A stretch of DNA of 64,000 nt from Bradyrhizobium commune (GCF_015624505.1 NZ_CP061379.1:4092001-4156000), one strand, 5' to 3'; counted from the first letter of the stretch, positions 9,070 through 17,622 are shown. Numbers and translations are program-made. The notes: generated by a model not told the origin, from the sequence alone.

Positions 9070-10080
9070 ATGACCCAAGTGCTCGATTTGGTTCCGATCT
9101 GGACGGTGATCCTGGCACTGGCAGTGTTCTTCTACGTGCTGCTTGATGGCTTCGATCTCGGGGTCGGCATGCTCTACGGGTTTGCACCGGACGCGCGCTC
9201 GCGTAATACCATCATGAACTCGATTGCCCCGATTTGGGATGGCAACGAAACCTGGCTGGTACTTGGCAGCCTTGGCCTACTCGCGGCCTTCCCGACCGCC
9301 TTCGCCGTGATCATTCCGGCGGTGTATTTCCCTATCATGGTCATGCTGCTTGGGCTGGTGTTCCGGGGCGTTGCCTTCGAATTCCGATTTCGCGACGCTG
9401 AAAATAAGTCGTTCTGGGATCATGCGTTCTGTCTCGGATCGGCCATAGCTACGTTCGCGCAAGGCGTCGTGCTTGGCGCATTCGTTCAGGGCTTCCCGGT
9501 CCGCGATGGCCAGTTCGCGGGAACGTCCTTTGCGTTCCTCACGCCCTTCTCCGTTCTGACCGGTATCGCATTGATGTTCGGCTACGGCCTTCTTGGGGCC
9601 GGCTGGCTCATTCTGAAAACCGATGGTGAGATTCAGACCGCGGCACGTCGCCTGGGCCGCATCTGCCTCATCGGCGTCGTCGCCGCTATCGCGGTCGTGA
9701 GCATCTGGACACCGATCATGAGCTCCGCAGTGGCAGCGCGCTGGTTTGCCTGGCCCAACTTCGCGCTGTTCGTGCCCGTACCCGTGCTGTCCGGCGCGAT
9801 TGCACTGTGGACTTGGCGCTCGCTCGGCAGCAAGGCCGACGCGACGCCCTTCTTTGGTGCCGTTGTACTCTTCGTTCTGACCTACATCGGTATGGCCATT
9901 AGCCTGTATCCGATGATCGTGCCTTACCAGCTGACACTGTGGGAGGCCGCCTCGTCACCGCGCACCCAGTCGTTCCTCCTGGTCGGAACATTATTCCTGC
10001 TCCCTGTTATCCTGACCTATTCCAGCTGGTCGTATTGGGTGTTCCGCGGCAAGGTCCGTTCAGAAGCGGGATATGAGTGA
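9070..10080 (+). CDS. cydB: Cytochrome bd-type quinol oxidase subunit II
   Basis: The 336-residue polytopic protein starts at ATG 9070, one base after the cydA stop. Typical CydB features are FYVLLDGFDLGVGML near the N-terminus and the segment IAPIWDGNETWLVLGS. About eight or nine membrane helices are evident. It is the structural partner of CydA in the heterodimeric quinol oxidase. The pair lies downstream of the periplasmic molybdenum dehydrogenase block, but an oxidase of this type takes electrons from quinol, not from cytochrome c, so a direct functional link to the triheme cytochrome is not implied. Confidence 0.93.
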   Translation: MTQVLDLVPIWTVILALAVFFYVLLDGFDLGVGMLYGFAPDARSRNTIMNSIAPIWDGNETWLVLGSLGLLAAFPTAFAVIIPAVYFPIMVMLLGLVFRGVAFEFRFRDAENKSFWDHAFCLGSAIATFAQGVVLGAFVQGFPVRDGQFAGTSFAFLTPFSVLTGIALMFGYGLLGAGWLILKTDGEIQTAARRLGRICLIGVVAAIAVVSIWTPIMSSAVAARWFAWPNFALFVPVPVLSGAIALWTWRSLGSKADATPFFGAVVLFVLTYIGMAISLYPMIVPYQLTLWEAASSPRTQSFLLVGTLFLLPVILTYSSWSYWVFRGKVRSEAGYE

Positions 10081-10197
10081 TCGTGTTTAGCGGCGGGGAC
10101 TGCAAGGCCCCGGCTCTCAGTCTGGAAAGGCAATACTTCGATTAATTCGCGTGTTCAGTTAGACGATCGGGTCCAGCAGTCAAGGAAGGAGCACGTA

Positions 10198-10608
10198 GTG
10201 TCATTCACCGCCGACGTGAAGCAGCAAAGGCGATCCTCGCAAGATGTCGAGAGAGATCGGCTGACGGCACTCGCGGAGCGGCAAGTGTTGACCCGAGCGA
10301 CGCCTTGCGTCGGCTATTGGGCCGCGTGCTACATCAACCGCGATGGGGGCTGGAGCGTCGCATGCGACGCGCTTGGCCGCATCATCCGGTGTGAGACCGA
10401 GAAGCTGGCGCTCTCGGTCGCGCGCTATCGCCGCCGTCGTCTCCAGCCCTTGCGACGGCAAAATCCTAGCCTAGCGCGTAATAAAAAGCGCTACGGCGCT
10501 GGTGGTGCCAGTCCCACTCATTTATCCGAGGAAATTCGAGGGCTTCCGTCTTTGCTCCCCGCTTCCGGATTGGCCTACTCGGTCTTCGTTCCAAACACAG
10601 CGTCGTGA
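10198..10608 (+). CDS. Small basic protein of unknown function downstream of cydAB
   Basis: A 136-residue frame starting at GTG 10198 with a good ribosome site (AAGGAAGGA at 10182-10190). The first ~80 residues look protein-like and contain VGYWAACYINRDGGWSVACDALGRIIRCETEKLALSVARYRRRR. The remainder is low-complexity and may be a run-on past a mutated natural stop. I recognise no family. Because the following 1.3 kb is decayed sequence, the 3' half may itself be a degenerate end. It could be a real small gene or the remnant of a longer one. Confidence 0.4.
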   Translation: MSFTADVKQQRRSSQDVERDRLTALAERQVLTRATPCVGYWAACYINRDGGWSVACDALGRIIRCETEKLALSVARYRRRRLQPLRRQNPSLARNKKRYGAGGASPTHLSEEIRGLPSLLPASGLAYSVFVPNTAS

Positions 10609-10814
10609 AAATCTAGGAAGTAGACCCCCGGCATGATGCACAAAATAACCAAAAGCCTGATTCCCTGATGTCCCGGGCCACTCCCCTATTGGACATGCGC
10701 GACGCCCTCTCCTCCTATGGTGCAGGCAAGGTCAAATATTGGTTGGCCACCTCTTGTAAAGGCCCGTTTCAAAAATCGGATGCTCAAACGGTGTCCCGCG
10801 CCAATTCATTGATA

Positions 10815-10867
10815 TGGTGGGCGCACCAGGGGCTCGAACCTGGGACCCGCTGATTGAGAGTCAGTTG
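10815..10867 (-). pseudogene. Degenerate 3' fragment of a tRNA-Lys gene (possible attachment-site relic)
   Basis: Read on the minus strand, the segment runs from CAACTGA through an anticodon loop CTCTCAA, TCAGCGGGTCCC, a T-arm GGTTCGAGC and ends GCGCCCACCA, including an encoded CCA. It resembles the 3' two-thirds of alphaproteobacterial tRNA-Lys. The acceptor 5' strand and D-arm are missing, the anticodon loop has C where Lys(CTT) has T, and the T-arm carries one extra C. It therefore cannot be a working tRNA. 3'-terminal tRNA fragments are the usual product of integration by tyrosine recombinases, so this fits an old att site. Confidence 0.7.
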
Positions 10868-10977
10868 GCCCGACCCAAGACGCCGCGTCGTTGATCGAAT
10901 AAGTCGCAGGTGGAACCACGCGGATGCGCGCCGAAGAAGTGGCGCTTTCGGCGACCAACCCGCGCTTAAGAAAACTT

Positions 10978-11081
10978 GCTCACGTCGGCTGTCGCAAGAT
11001 TTTTCTTGATCTCCGGTGCACACACTGCGCACACCGCCTTCTAACCGCTTGAAACAATGGAACTCTCGCTCCAATCCATCA
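10978..11081 (+). repeat. Imperfect direct repeat, copy A
   Basis: A ~105-bp segment from GCTCACGTCGGCTGTCGCAA to CTCGCTCCAATCCATCA recurs at 11486-11592 with scattered substitutions and one- or two-base indels. Both copies are in the same orientation, about 510 bp apart. No reading frame is clearly conserved between them, although the minus strand reads DGLEREF in both. Confidence 0.75.
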
Positions 11082-11485
11082 TCGGCGCAATCCTGAAACT
11101 CTCGCGGAAGCAATTCTCGCAAAAGCCAGTGACGCAGAACCATCTGTTCGGGTTCGCAACGACGGCTGGTCTCTCCCTGGGGCCGGCCGTCCCTCTTTTT
11201 GTCGGCTGCAGATTTTCGACAGGAAGCGATCGCCGGTCGCGACGCTGCATGATCAGCTCGCGCGCTGGATCGCAGCAAATCGTAGGTTGGCGTACAAAAT
11301 CGTACGATTGGCAGCGGGAGAGCGCTACCAACCCACACCGCAGGAGCTTTTCGTTCTCAGTCGGATCAGCGGTGCTGCGCCCGACAACTGAGACTAGTCG
11401 TCAGGTACTCGCCCGTCTTCCCTGCCCTCGAGATTTTGGTGCGCACGTACGCCCGGAGGCAGCTCCATCCCTCTTCAAAAGGCTC

Positions 11486-11592
11486 GCTCACATTGGCTGT
11501 CGCAAGATTATTCTTGATCTCTCGGTGCACACATCGCGCACACGTCGCCTTCTAACGCATTGAAAAACTTGAATTCTCGCTCCAATCCATCA
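11486..11592 (+). repeat. Imperfect direct repeat, copy B
   Basis: Second copy of the element at 10978-11081, with the same order of blocks: GCTGTCGCAAGAT, TTCTTGATCT, GGTGCACACA, GCCTTCTAAC and CTCGCTCCAATCCATCA. Divergence between the copies is visible throughout, so the duplication is not recent. Confidence 0.75.
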
Positions 11593-11947
11593 CTGGACCA
11601 AAAATGCGCCGCCCCCGATCGGGGCGTCGCGGCTCTCCGGCCTCCGCTCGAAGAAGATCTGGTTTGCCGCTTTCGTTCAACGAGGAACCCAACATGCCTC
11701 TCAAGCTCAAGCACGCGCTACCGCGCTTGGTCGTTTTTTCTCAGCCGCTGGGTCCGCGCAAACGCGCGCGCGCGACCTCGTCCCCTTGGGGGTGGAGGGC
11801 GCCCACTGTGCCCGTTGATGGTTTGGGGAGCGCGCTTAAAACGCCTTGCAAAACAATGATCGAATAATTCCCCAAACTTCGGGGCAACGATCTGATTTTG
11901 CTTACTTCTGCCCCTTCGCTAGGGAGCGCCATCAAGACGGCTGCCTG

Positions 11948-13591
11948 TCATTGCTCGCCCTGGAAGCTGTTGCGCACCTTCGCGCAGGCAATCCCGACCG
12001 TGTAGACGTGGATGTCCTCAATCAGGCAATGGTCCGGATTGAGCGCCAGCAATCCGATCGCCTTGTCCTCGTCGAGCTCCCATGGTGCGCGGACGATGAT
12101 GCAGGGATATGCGGCTGCGAGCCTGGCATAGCTCGAGGGGCGAAAATTGTCCTTCAGGATGTGCGTGTAGGTGTTGTGGTCCAACAGCGGAACCGCGAAG
12201 ACGCCAGCATAGGCCTGCGAAAACCGTTCCCTCATGGCCTGGTCGCCCCAGAGCTGGAGGGTCATGTCCCAGCCATGGTTCTTGTCGTTCTCCGGCGCGC
12301 GCACGAACATGCCGGAGACGTTGGCGCAGGCGGGACCGGCATCGACGACGGCCTTCGACAGCCTGGCCCCGATTGCATTCGAGGCAGACTGCGCCAGTGC
12401 GGCACGCCGCGCATCGACCAGCGTTTTCGCGCTCACGACGGCGCACAGGCTGCCTGCAACCAGCGCCAGCGTGGTTGCGGGAATGGAAGGCGCAAGACGT
12501 CGTATCTGGATCACGACAAGGACGAGGACGCCGCCGGCAATGACCCACGGCGCCATCATGTAATGAAGCGCGAAATGCTTCGACGTCGCCACGAGGTGGG
12601 CCGCGAAAATCGATGCGGCCGCGCCGAGCGTCAGGTTGACCGGATCGCGCCAGCTGCGGTTGCTGATGCACCAGACCAGCGCCGCGCCGGCGGCTGCGAC
12701 GTAGATCGCCAGCACGAACGGCTCGGCTGCAACGATCTCGCCCATGTTGGACCAGAACGAGCCGAAGTCGATGAACCCGGACTCGCCCTCGCCGTAATGC
12801 CCCTTGTGCGTGGCGATACTCACAAGCCATCCAAAGCCGCGCGTGATCGTGCCCGGATTGAAGATCAGATTGAAGGCGGCGAAGGCACCCACGCCGACCG
12901 CCAGCGCGGCGACAAAAGCCTGCCTGTTCCTGAGCAGACACACCGCAAACAGAGCCTGCGGCAAATAGAGGTATTTCGTCGAGAACCCGAGCGCGAAGAT
13001 CAATCCGGAGACGACGCCCAGGCGCGTCGTCGGCGGCTCCTCGCCGAGCGCGGCCTTGATCACGATCGCCATGCCGAACAGGCCGATCGAGGCCATCAGG
13101 CTTTCCGGCGCCAGCACCGTCTGAAAGTGAAACGCATCGGGATGAACGAATGCGCCGGCCTGAAACAGCATCGCGGCGATGGCACTGCGCGTGGCCCGGC
13201 CGACGATGATCCCGCCGACAGCCAGCGCGCCGGTCAGCACCAGCGCCTCGCAGGTCCGCGCCGCGATCGTGATCGTATCATAATGCCGCAGCCCGAACGC
13301 GACGATATCCGCCGGCCGGGCAAACGCGGCCCAGCCCCGGATGATCAGCTCGACAAGGAGCGTCGTCGTCGTTCCCGGATGGTCGAATTTCAGCGACCCA
13401 TATCCGGCCGCAGCGACCAGTCCGTTCATCGTGTAGGCCGATTCAGGATCGACCTGGAGGCCCCAGACGGCCTGGTGGGCCGAATAGAGCAAAGTCGCCG
13501 CCAGATACAGTGAAGGGACGAGAAGGATCAGGAGGCTTCTCACCCTCCCGCTCAGGCGTGCGTCAGGAAAGCAGGAATCGTCTGATCTCAT
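11948..13591 (-). CDS. Polytopic membrane protein, GT39/ArnT-like glycosyltransferase
   Basis: A 547-residue protein with about ten hydrophobic segments and a soluble C-terminal domain of ~150 residues. I chose the ATG at 13591 (MRSDDS...); a TTG at 13624 is possible. The first outer loop contains DPESAYTMNGL and FDHPGTTTT, the acidic and HPG-type features seen in GT-C glycosyltransferases that use polyprenyl-phosphate sugars (PMT/ArnT class). It would transfer a sugar to a lipid or polysaccharide on the periplasmic face. It lies 44 bases downstream of the methyltransferase-GT2 fusion and probably forms an operon with it. Acceptor and sugar are unknown. Confidence 0.7.
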   Translation of the reverse strand: MRSDDSCFPDARLSGRVRSLLILLVPSLYLAATLLYSAHQAVWGLQVDPESAYTMNGLVAAAGYGSLKFDHPGTTTTLLVELIIRGWAAFARPADIVAFGLRHYDTITIAARTCEALVLTGALAVGGIIVGRATRSAIAAMLFQAGAFVHPDAFHFQTVLAPESLMASIGLFGMAIVIKAALGEEPPTTRLGVVSGLIFALGFSTKYLYLPQALFAVCLLRNRQAFVAALAVGVGAFAAFNLIFNPGTITRGFGWLVSIATHKGHYGEGESGFIDFGSFWSNMGEIVAAEPFVLAIYVAAAGAALVWCISNRSWRDPVNLTLGAAASIFAAHLVATSKHFALHYMMAPWVIAGGVLVLVVIQIRRLAPSIPATTLALVAGSLCAVVSAKTLVDARRAALAQSASNAIGARLSKAVVDAGPACANVSGMFVRAPENDKNHGWDMTLQLWGDQAMRERFSQAYAGVFAVPLLDHNTYTHILKDNFRPSSYARLAAAYPCIIVRAPWELDEDKAIGLLALNPDHCLIEDIHVYTVGIACAKVRNSFQGEQ

Positions 13592-13635
13592 CGTCGTCGA
13601 ACCGTGGCCGCAACGCCAGAGCAAGGCGCTCGCAC

Positions 13636-15087
13636 CTAGATCGCCTTGATCTTGAGGAAGGCGAAAGCCACCATCTTCAGCAGCATCCAGCCGTGGCGGA
13701 AGCGGGAGATCTGCGTCTCGCCATAGGTGCGCGCAGCGTAGCGGATCGGAAGATCCACCGATTTCAGATTGAGCTTCGACGCCCCGAAGATCAGATCGAA
13801 ATCGCCGAACGGATCGAAATCGCCGAAATAGGCCTTGCCGGCCTTCAGGCGCTGATAGTCACTGCGCCGCAGCACCTTGGTGCCGCACAGCGTGTCGGTG
13901 TAGCGCTGATTGAGCAGCCAGGAGAACAGATAGGAGAAGATCTTGTTGGCGATCAGGTTCAGGAAGCGCATGGCGCCGTCGTCCATGGGATAGACGAGAC
14001 GCGATCCGTTGACGAACTCGCCCTTGCCCGACGAGAGCGCCTCGGCGAATTTCGGAATCTGCTCCGGCGGCATGGTCAGGTCGGCATCCAGGATGATCAG
14101 GACATCGCCGCGCGCCGCGTCGAACGCCGTGAACACGGCGTCCGCCTTGCCCTTGCCGGGCTGGCGCATCACCTTGATGTCCTTTTGGGGATGCGCCTGC
14201 CTGACCCGCTCCATCTCCTCGAAGGTGCCGTCCCTGCTATGGCCTTCGATGAAGATGATCTCGATGTCGTTGCAGAAGTCGGGAATTCTCAGCACGGCCT
14301 GCTCGATATTACCGCGCTCGTTGCGGGCCGGAACGACAACCGTGGCCGAGGAAAACTCTTCGCTCGCCCTGCGGCTGGAACGTGCGACCAGATAGTGCCG
14401 GAGCGACAGCTGACGGATTCCGGGCAGCACGCTGACGAAGCGATTGAGAAAACGCCCGAGCCCGAACATCCGGACCGGTGAAAGTACGCGCTGCTCCGAT
14501 TTCACGGGATCGAAATCCGCAAGCTCGGCAAGGCTGCGAAGGTCGGACGGCGACAGCACGTTCTGATCCGGTTGCGGCATCCGCAGGCCCACGAGCTCGG
14601 CCAGCTTCAGCACCGGATACCAGAGATGCGAGAAATAGCCGATCACCACCCGCGTATCCCGCGTGCACAGCGGATGAAGCTGGGCAATGAACTTCTGGCA
14701 ATCCTCCAGCGAGCCGATCGTATCGAGCACGAGGATGAAATCGAACGGGCCTTGCAGCGCGCCAAGCGTTGCGGGGTCTTCGGCATCGCCCTCGACGAAC
14801 GCGAGATCGGGGTGGCGTTGCCGCGCGATCGCGATTTGCCTGCTGCAAAAATCGATCCCGACGCCATGGGACGGGGCGAGGCTTGCGAGCGTATCGCCGA
14901 CGCCGCATCCGATATCGAGGACGCGGCTCCCGGGCGGGATCAAAAACCGGAGATAGCGTTCATCCTCGTGGTGGAAAAAACCGTTCTTCTCGCGCCAGGC
15001 CACGCGATCGGCAGCGGCCCGGTCGACGTGATCGAGGATGCCTGCCTTCCGCGGGGACAGGCAACCCGAATTGGCAATCAGGTCCAT
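13636..15087 (-). CDS. Two-domain protein: SAM methyltransferase fused to a GT2 glycosyltransferase
   Basis: A 483-residue soluble protein. Residues about 35-235 form a class I methyltransferase: SAM motif VLDIGCGVGD (56-65), then VEGDAED and DFILVLDTIGSL. Residues about 248-483 form a GT-A family 2 glycosyltransferase of the polyprenyl-phosphate sugar synthase kind: VVVPARNERGNI, then the DAD metal site at 334-336 and a later DTLCGTKVLRR block. There is no C-terminal membrane domain. The likely product is a polyprenyl-phosphate sugar, which the membrane GT encoded next could use. What the methyltransferase half modifies cannot be told. The fusion is worth noting because these activities are normally on separate chains. 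Confidence 0.82.
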   Translation of the reverse strand: MDLIANSGCLSPRKAGILDHVDRAAADRVAWREKNGFFHHEDERYLRFLIPPGSRVLDIGCGVGDTLASLAPSHGVGIDFCSRQIAIARQRHPDLAFVEGDAEDPATLGALQGPFDFILVLDTIGSLEDCQKFIAQLHPLCTRDTRVVIGYFSHLWYPVLKLAELVGLRMPQPDQNVLSPSDLRSLAELADFDPVKSEQRVLSPVRMFGLGRFLNRFVSVLPGIRQLSLRHYLVARSSRRASEEFSSATVVVPARNERGNIEQAVLRIPDFCNDIEIIFIEGHSRDGTFEEMERVRQAHPQKDIKVMRQPGKGKADAVFTAFDAARGDVLIILDADLTMPPEQIPKFAEALSSGKGEFVNGSRLVYPMDDGAMRFLNLIANKIFSYLFSWLLNQRYTDTLCGTKVLRRSDYQRLKAGKAYFGDFDPFGDFDLIFGASKLNLKSVDLPIRYAARTYGETQISRFRHGWMLLKMVAFAFLKIKAI

Positions 15088-15372
15088 GACCCGGTACGGG
15101 CTCTGCCTTGCCCGCTCGCATGAAAACGTACCGAGATATCAAACGCGACGGCGTGAGGCGCCGCAGACACAAAAACACACATAAAAACAGTCCCCCCAGA
15201 CCGCAGACTACTCAAGCGCAAGTGACGGGCGAGATCAACAAAAACATCCCTTGGCGAGGGACCAAGCACCGACGTTCAGATTTGGAATGGCGATTTCCTG
15301 CATGAACCTGACAGCCCCTCACCTTCGACCAATGTCCGAAGGAAACCGCGACGCGCGTGAAGGACCAAGTCC

Positions 15373-16074
15373 ATGGCCATCGAGCACAGCAAATCGGACG
15401 GCCAGCTCGGCATCTCCTCGGCCGCAACGGCACCCCCACCCTGGATACGCCGTACGACGCCGTATGCGCCGGACCGGCGCGCCAGGATGCTGGAGCATAT
15501 GGCGCGCGCCAGATCCCAGCCGCAGTCCCAGGCCGCGACGTCGCCGTCAGAGCCGGCGGACAAGAGCGTCATGGAATATGTGGTCGACTTCGCCTTCCGC
15601 ATGATCCTGTTCGGCCTCATCGGCCTCGTCTTCCAGTCACGCTTCCCGCTGTGCCTCGGGCTGTTTTTCTTCTTCACCGACGGCGAATTCATTGAATGGG
15701 TGCTGCGGAAAAGCGGTATCCGGTTCGAACCCGACGCAATCGGCCCCGACATCGTCAGATGCTTCGTCTCCTGGTTCGGATGGGGCACCCTGCTCGCGTC
15801 CTGGAAATCCTCCGCGCCTCAATGGCTGATGTCGTGGATGCCGCCGGGCACGTCCTGGTCGTTCATCGCCGTCAGCTCTCTCCTGCTCGCCATTGTCGAC
15901 GCCGTCGCGGCGACGATCATGCGGCGCGCATTGCCCTGGTTCGGGCTCAAGATCGGGCGGGACAGCCTGGCATGGACACCGATCCAGTTCCTCGTTTTCG
16001 TGGGCCTCCTCGCTCCCCTGATCCTTTTCGATTATTCGACGTCCACGATCACGCGCTGGCTCGCAGGTCTTTGA
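15373..16074 (+). CDS. Membrane protein of unknown function
   Basis: A 233-residue protein. A polar, proline-rich N-terminus of about 65 residues precedes four or five hydrophobic segments (FAFRMILFGLIGLVF, LCLGLFFFFTDGEFIEWVL, FIAVSSLLLAIVDAVAATI, FLVFVGLLAPLILF). I recognise no family motif. It is divergently oriented from the glycan genes and about 215 bp upstream of the PilZ gene. The first ATG with a sensible upstream context is at 15373. Confidence 0.6.
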   Translation: MAIEHSKSDGQLGISSAATAPPPWIRRTTPYAPDRRARMLEHMARARSQPQSQAATSPSEPADKSVMEYVVDFAFRMILFGLIGLVFQSRFPLCLGLFFFFTDGEFIEWVLRKSGIRFEPDAIGPDIVRCFVSWFGWGTLLASWKSSAPQWLMSWMPPGTSWSFIAVSSLLLAIVDAVAATIMRRALPWFGLKIGRDSLAWTPIQFLVFVGLLAPLILFDYSTSTITRWLAGL

Positions 16075-16289
16075 ACCGAAGCACTGTCAGGTCTCCGCGC
16101 TGACTCTTAATGACGCGGTTGTGAATTGCACAGGTGACAATCGGGACTTTTTGCCGCTCACTCCGGCTTACTACCGGCCCCCGCGTTTACCGGAAATTTA
16201 CCCCTGCTCATGAGCGCCGGTATCATTTGCTTAGAATTTGATTGCTACCGTGGAATTACGGAAATCATCCGAAACCACGATTGGCGCCC

Positions 16290-16916
16290 ATGTCCGTCGC
16301 AGAATTCCTCAGGCAACGTGCAGTGGAAGTCACTGTGAACGGCAGCTACTCGCTGCCGCGCTGGTACGATTGCGAGGGCAAGCTCCGGACCTTCGCCTGC
16401 CGCACCAAGCGCGTCTCGCCCTTCCGCATGATCGTGGACGTGCCGGTCGTCGGCAAGGTCGGCGAACGCGTGACCTCCTATTTCCAGGATTTCGGCGAAT
16501 TCCAGTGCACGATCAGCGCGACGTTGAAGTCAGGCTTCCTGATGGAACTCGACATGACCCGGGCGCGGCGCGCCTGGATGTCGGAAAAGCTGACTTGGCT
16601 CGAGAAAAAGCAGAGAGACGCCAGCATCCAGGAGCTGCGGCGCGACGCCCGTTTCGTGCCGCAGGCCTCGCATACCTTCCTGACGCTCGCCGACGGCAGC
16701 ATCCATCCCTGCTTCATTATCGATGTGTCTACGGCAGGTGTCGCGATCTCCTGCGAATACGACCCGCCGGTCGGAACGCCGCTTGCGGTCGGCGCCTGCG
16801 TCGGACGCGTCATCCGGAAGTTCGACAACGGCTTTGCGGTGAAATTCGCCGAAAAGCAGCAGCGGGATGACCTCGTCCGGCTGATCGTCCGCTCGCCGTT
16901 GCAGCAGTCGGCCTGA
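16290..16916 (+). CDS. PilZ-domain protein (cyclic-di-GMP binding, predicted)
   Basis: The 208-residue protein is taken from ATG 16290 (MSVAEFLRQ); the earlier in-frame start at 16242 has no better ribosome site. The C-terminal domain carries the PilZ signature: an arginine-rich RRDAR turn, then about 35 residues later DVSTAG, matching the RxxxR and D/NxSxxG elements that grip c-di-GMP. The N-terminal ~100 residues resemble a second, degenerate PilZ-like barrel without these residues (a YcgR-like arrangement). It probably couples c-di-GMP level to motility, polysaccharide or division. The target is not evident from the neighbours. Confidence 0.8.
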   Translation: MSVAEFLRQRAVEVTVNGSYSLPRWYDCEGKLRTFACRTKRVSPFRMIVDVPVVGKVGERVTSYFQDFGEFQCTISATLKSGFLMELDMTRARRAWMSEKLTWLEKKQRDASIQELRRDARFVPQASHTFLTLADGSIHPCFIIDVSTAGVAISCEYDPPVGTPLAVGACVGRVIRKFDNGFAVKFAEKQQRDDLVRLIVRSPLQQSA

Positions 16917-17029
16917 TCAGGCCGCCCTGCCTCCGCACCCCGCCCTATCTCGGCCCCATTGCGGGATCAGCGTTTGAAGTCTGTGCCTCGTGCCGGACGT
17001 CATTTGCAGACTTGCGATCGGGGGACCGA

Positions 17030-17287
17030 ATGGCAGTCGACAAGATCAGGGTTGATAAGATCACTTGGGACCGAGTTGGCCGGGTCACCGAGCCCGGACG
17101 CTACATGTACACGTTCGGCTGGCTCACCATCACCGCCGGCGATCTCGCGATCTGGCAACAATATCCGCAGGCCGCATTCACGTTGCTCGGACAGTACGCC
17201 GAGCCCCATGAGGCCGTAGGCAAGGAATTCCATCTCGGCGCCTTCGACGTCGCGCCCGACGGACGGCCGCCCTTCACCACCCATTGA
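17030..17287 (+). CDS. Small conserved protein of unknown function
   Basis: An 85-residue protein from ATG 17030 with GGGGA five bases upstream; an earlier in-frame ATG at 17012 lacks a site. The sequence is balanced and protein-like (GRYMYTFGWLTITAGDLAIWQQYP, then GKEFHLGAFDV), without signal peptide or membrane segment. No family is recognised. It looks like one of the many short cytoplasmic proteins shared among rhizobia, but that is inference. Confidence 0.6.
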   Translation: MAVDKIRVDKITWDRVGRVTEPGRYMYTFGWLTITAGDLAIWQQYPQAAFTLLGQYAEPHEAVGKEFHLGAFDVAPDGRPPFTTH

Positions 17288-17397
17288 GCGCACTCGCCGA
17301 TTCGAGTCGAGGCAACGCGTGTTTTCCGTAAGGACCGATTGCGCAGGGCGCAGAACCGCGCGGGAACGCATGGCACGGGCGTTGCTTAGTCAACCGC

Positions 17398-17553
17398 ATG
17401 ACCCATCTCGCTCCTGTCGACCAAGCCTTCCTGCTGCTGGTGATCGTCTTCTGCCTGGGCTCGTGCCTGATCCGCGCCTTCTGGGAGCTGGAACAGGCCC
17501 GCGCCCGGCGCCGCGCCCCTTGGCCTGGCCGGCAGACAACGAAGCGTGACTAG
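17398..17553 (+). CDS. Possible small single-pass membrane protein (51 aa)
   Basis: A short frame from ATG 17398 to TAG 17551. The product starts MTHLAPVDQ, has one hydrophobic stretch (AFLLLVIVFCLGSCLI) and a strongly basic C-terminus (RARRRAPWPGRQTTKR), so it would sit in the inner membrane with the tail inside by the positive-inside rule. No strong ribosome site is seen. The composition is that of a real membrane peptide rather than a random frame, but support is limited. Confidence 0.4.
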   Translation: MTHLAPVDQAFLLLVIVFCLGSCLIRAFWELEQARARRRAPWPGRQTTKRD

Positions 17554-17587
17554 GCCGGTCTCGCAGCCCGCGGATTGTCATTGTACC

Positions 17588-17622
17588 GTCTCTTGCGGCC
17601 ACTGGACTTGGCCGCAAGAGAC
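17588..17622. repeat. Perfect 14-bp inverted repeat with 7-base loop
   Basis: GTCTCTTGCGGCCA at 17588-17601 and its exact reverse complement at 17609-17622 are separated by CTGGACT. No T-run follows on either strand, so it is not an obvious intrinsic terminator. It lies between the small membrane peptide and the secreted-protein gene at 17731 and could be an RNA hairpin or a binding site. Confidence 0.7.

Larger units (their letters stand above)
10609..11947. other. 1.3 kb without a credible gene; relic border region
   Basis: No reading frame here has protein-like composition. The frames that exist run through the tRNA fragment or through the duplicated segment and look spurious. The stretch contains a tRNA-Lys 3' remnant (10815-10867), two copies of a ~105-bp repeat, a perfect 12-bp palindrome AATCGTACGATT at 11298-11309 and a CCCC/GGGG hairpin just past the stop of the leftward gene ending at 11948. 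The overall picture is decayed intergenic DNA between an accessory block on the left and more ordinary chromosomal genes on the right. Confidence 0.7.

Noticed and set aside
10784..11338. 184-codon minus-strand frame in the border region
   Set aside because: It reads through the tRNA fragment and the direct repeat, and has biased composition and no ribosome site.
10609..11947. CRISPR array or insertion sequence in the gene-free region
   Set aside because: Only two diverged repeat copies 510 bp apart, no regular spacing, no transposase remnant and no terminal inverted repeats with target duplication.
11846..13513. 555-codon plus-strand frame opposite the GT39-like gene
   Set aside because: It has a very high Arg/Asp/Gln content typical of antisense frames in high-GC DNA, no family motif, and lies wholly opposite a membrane protein gene with clear helices.
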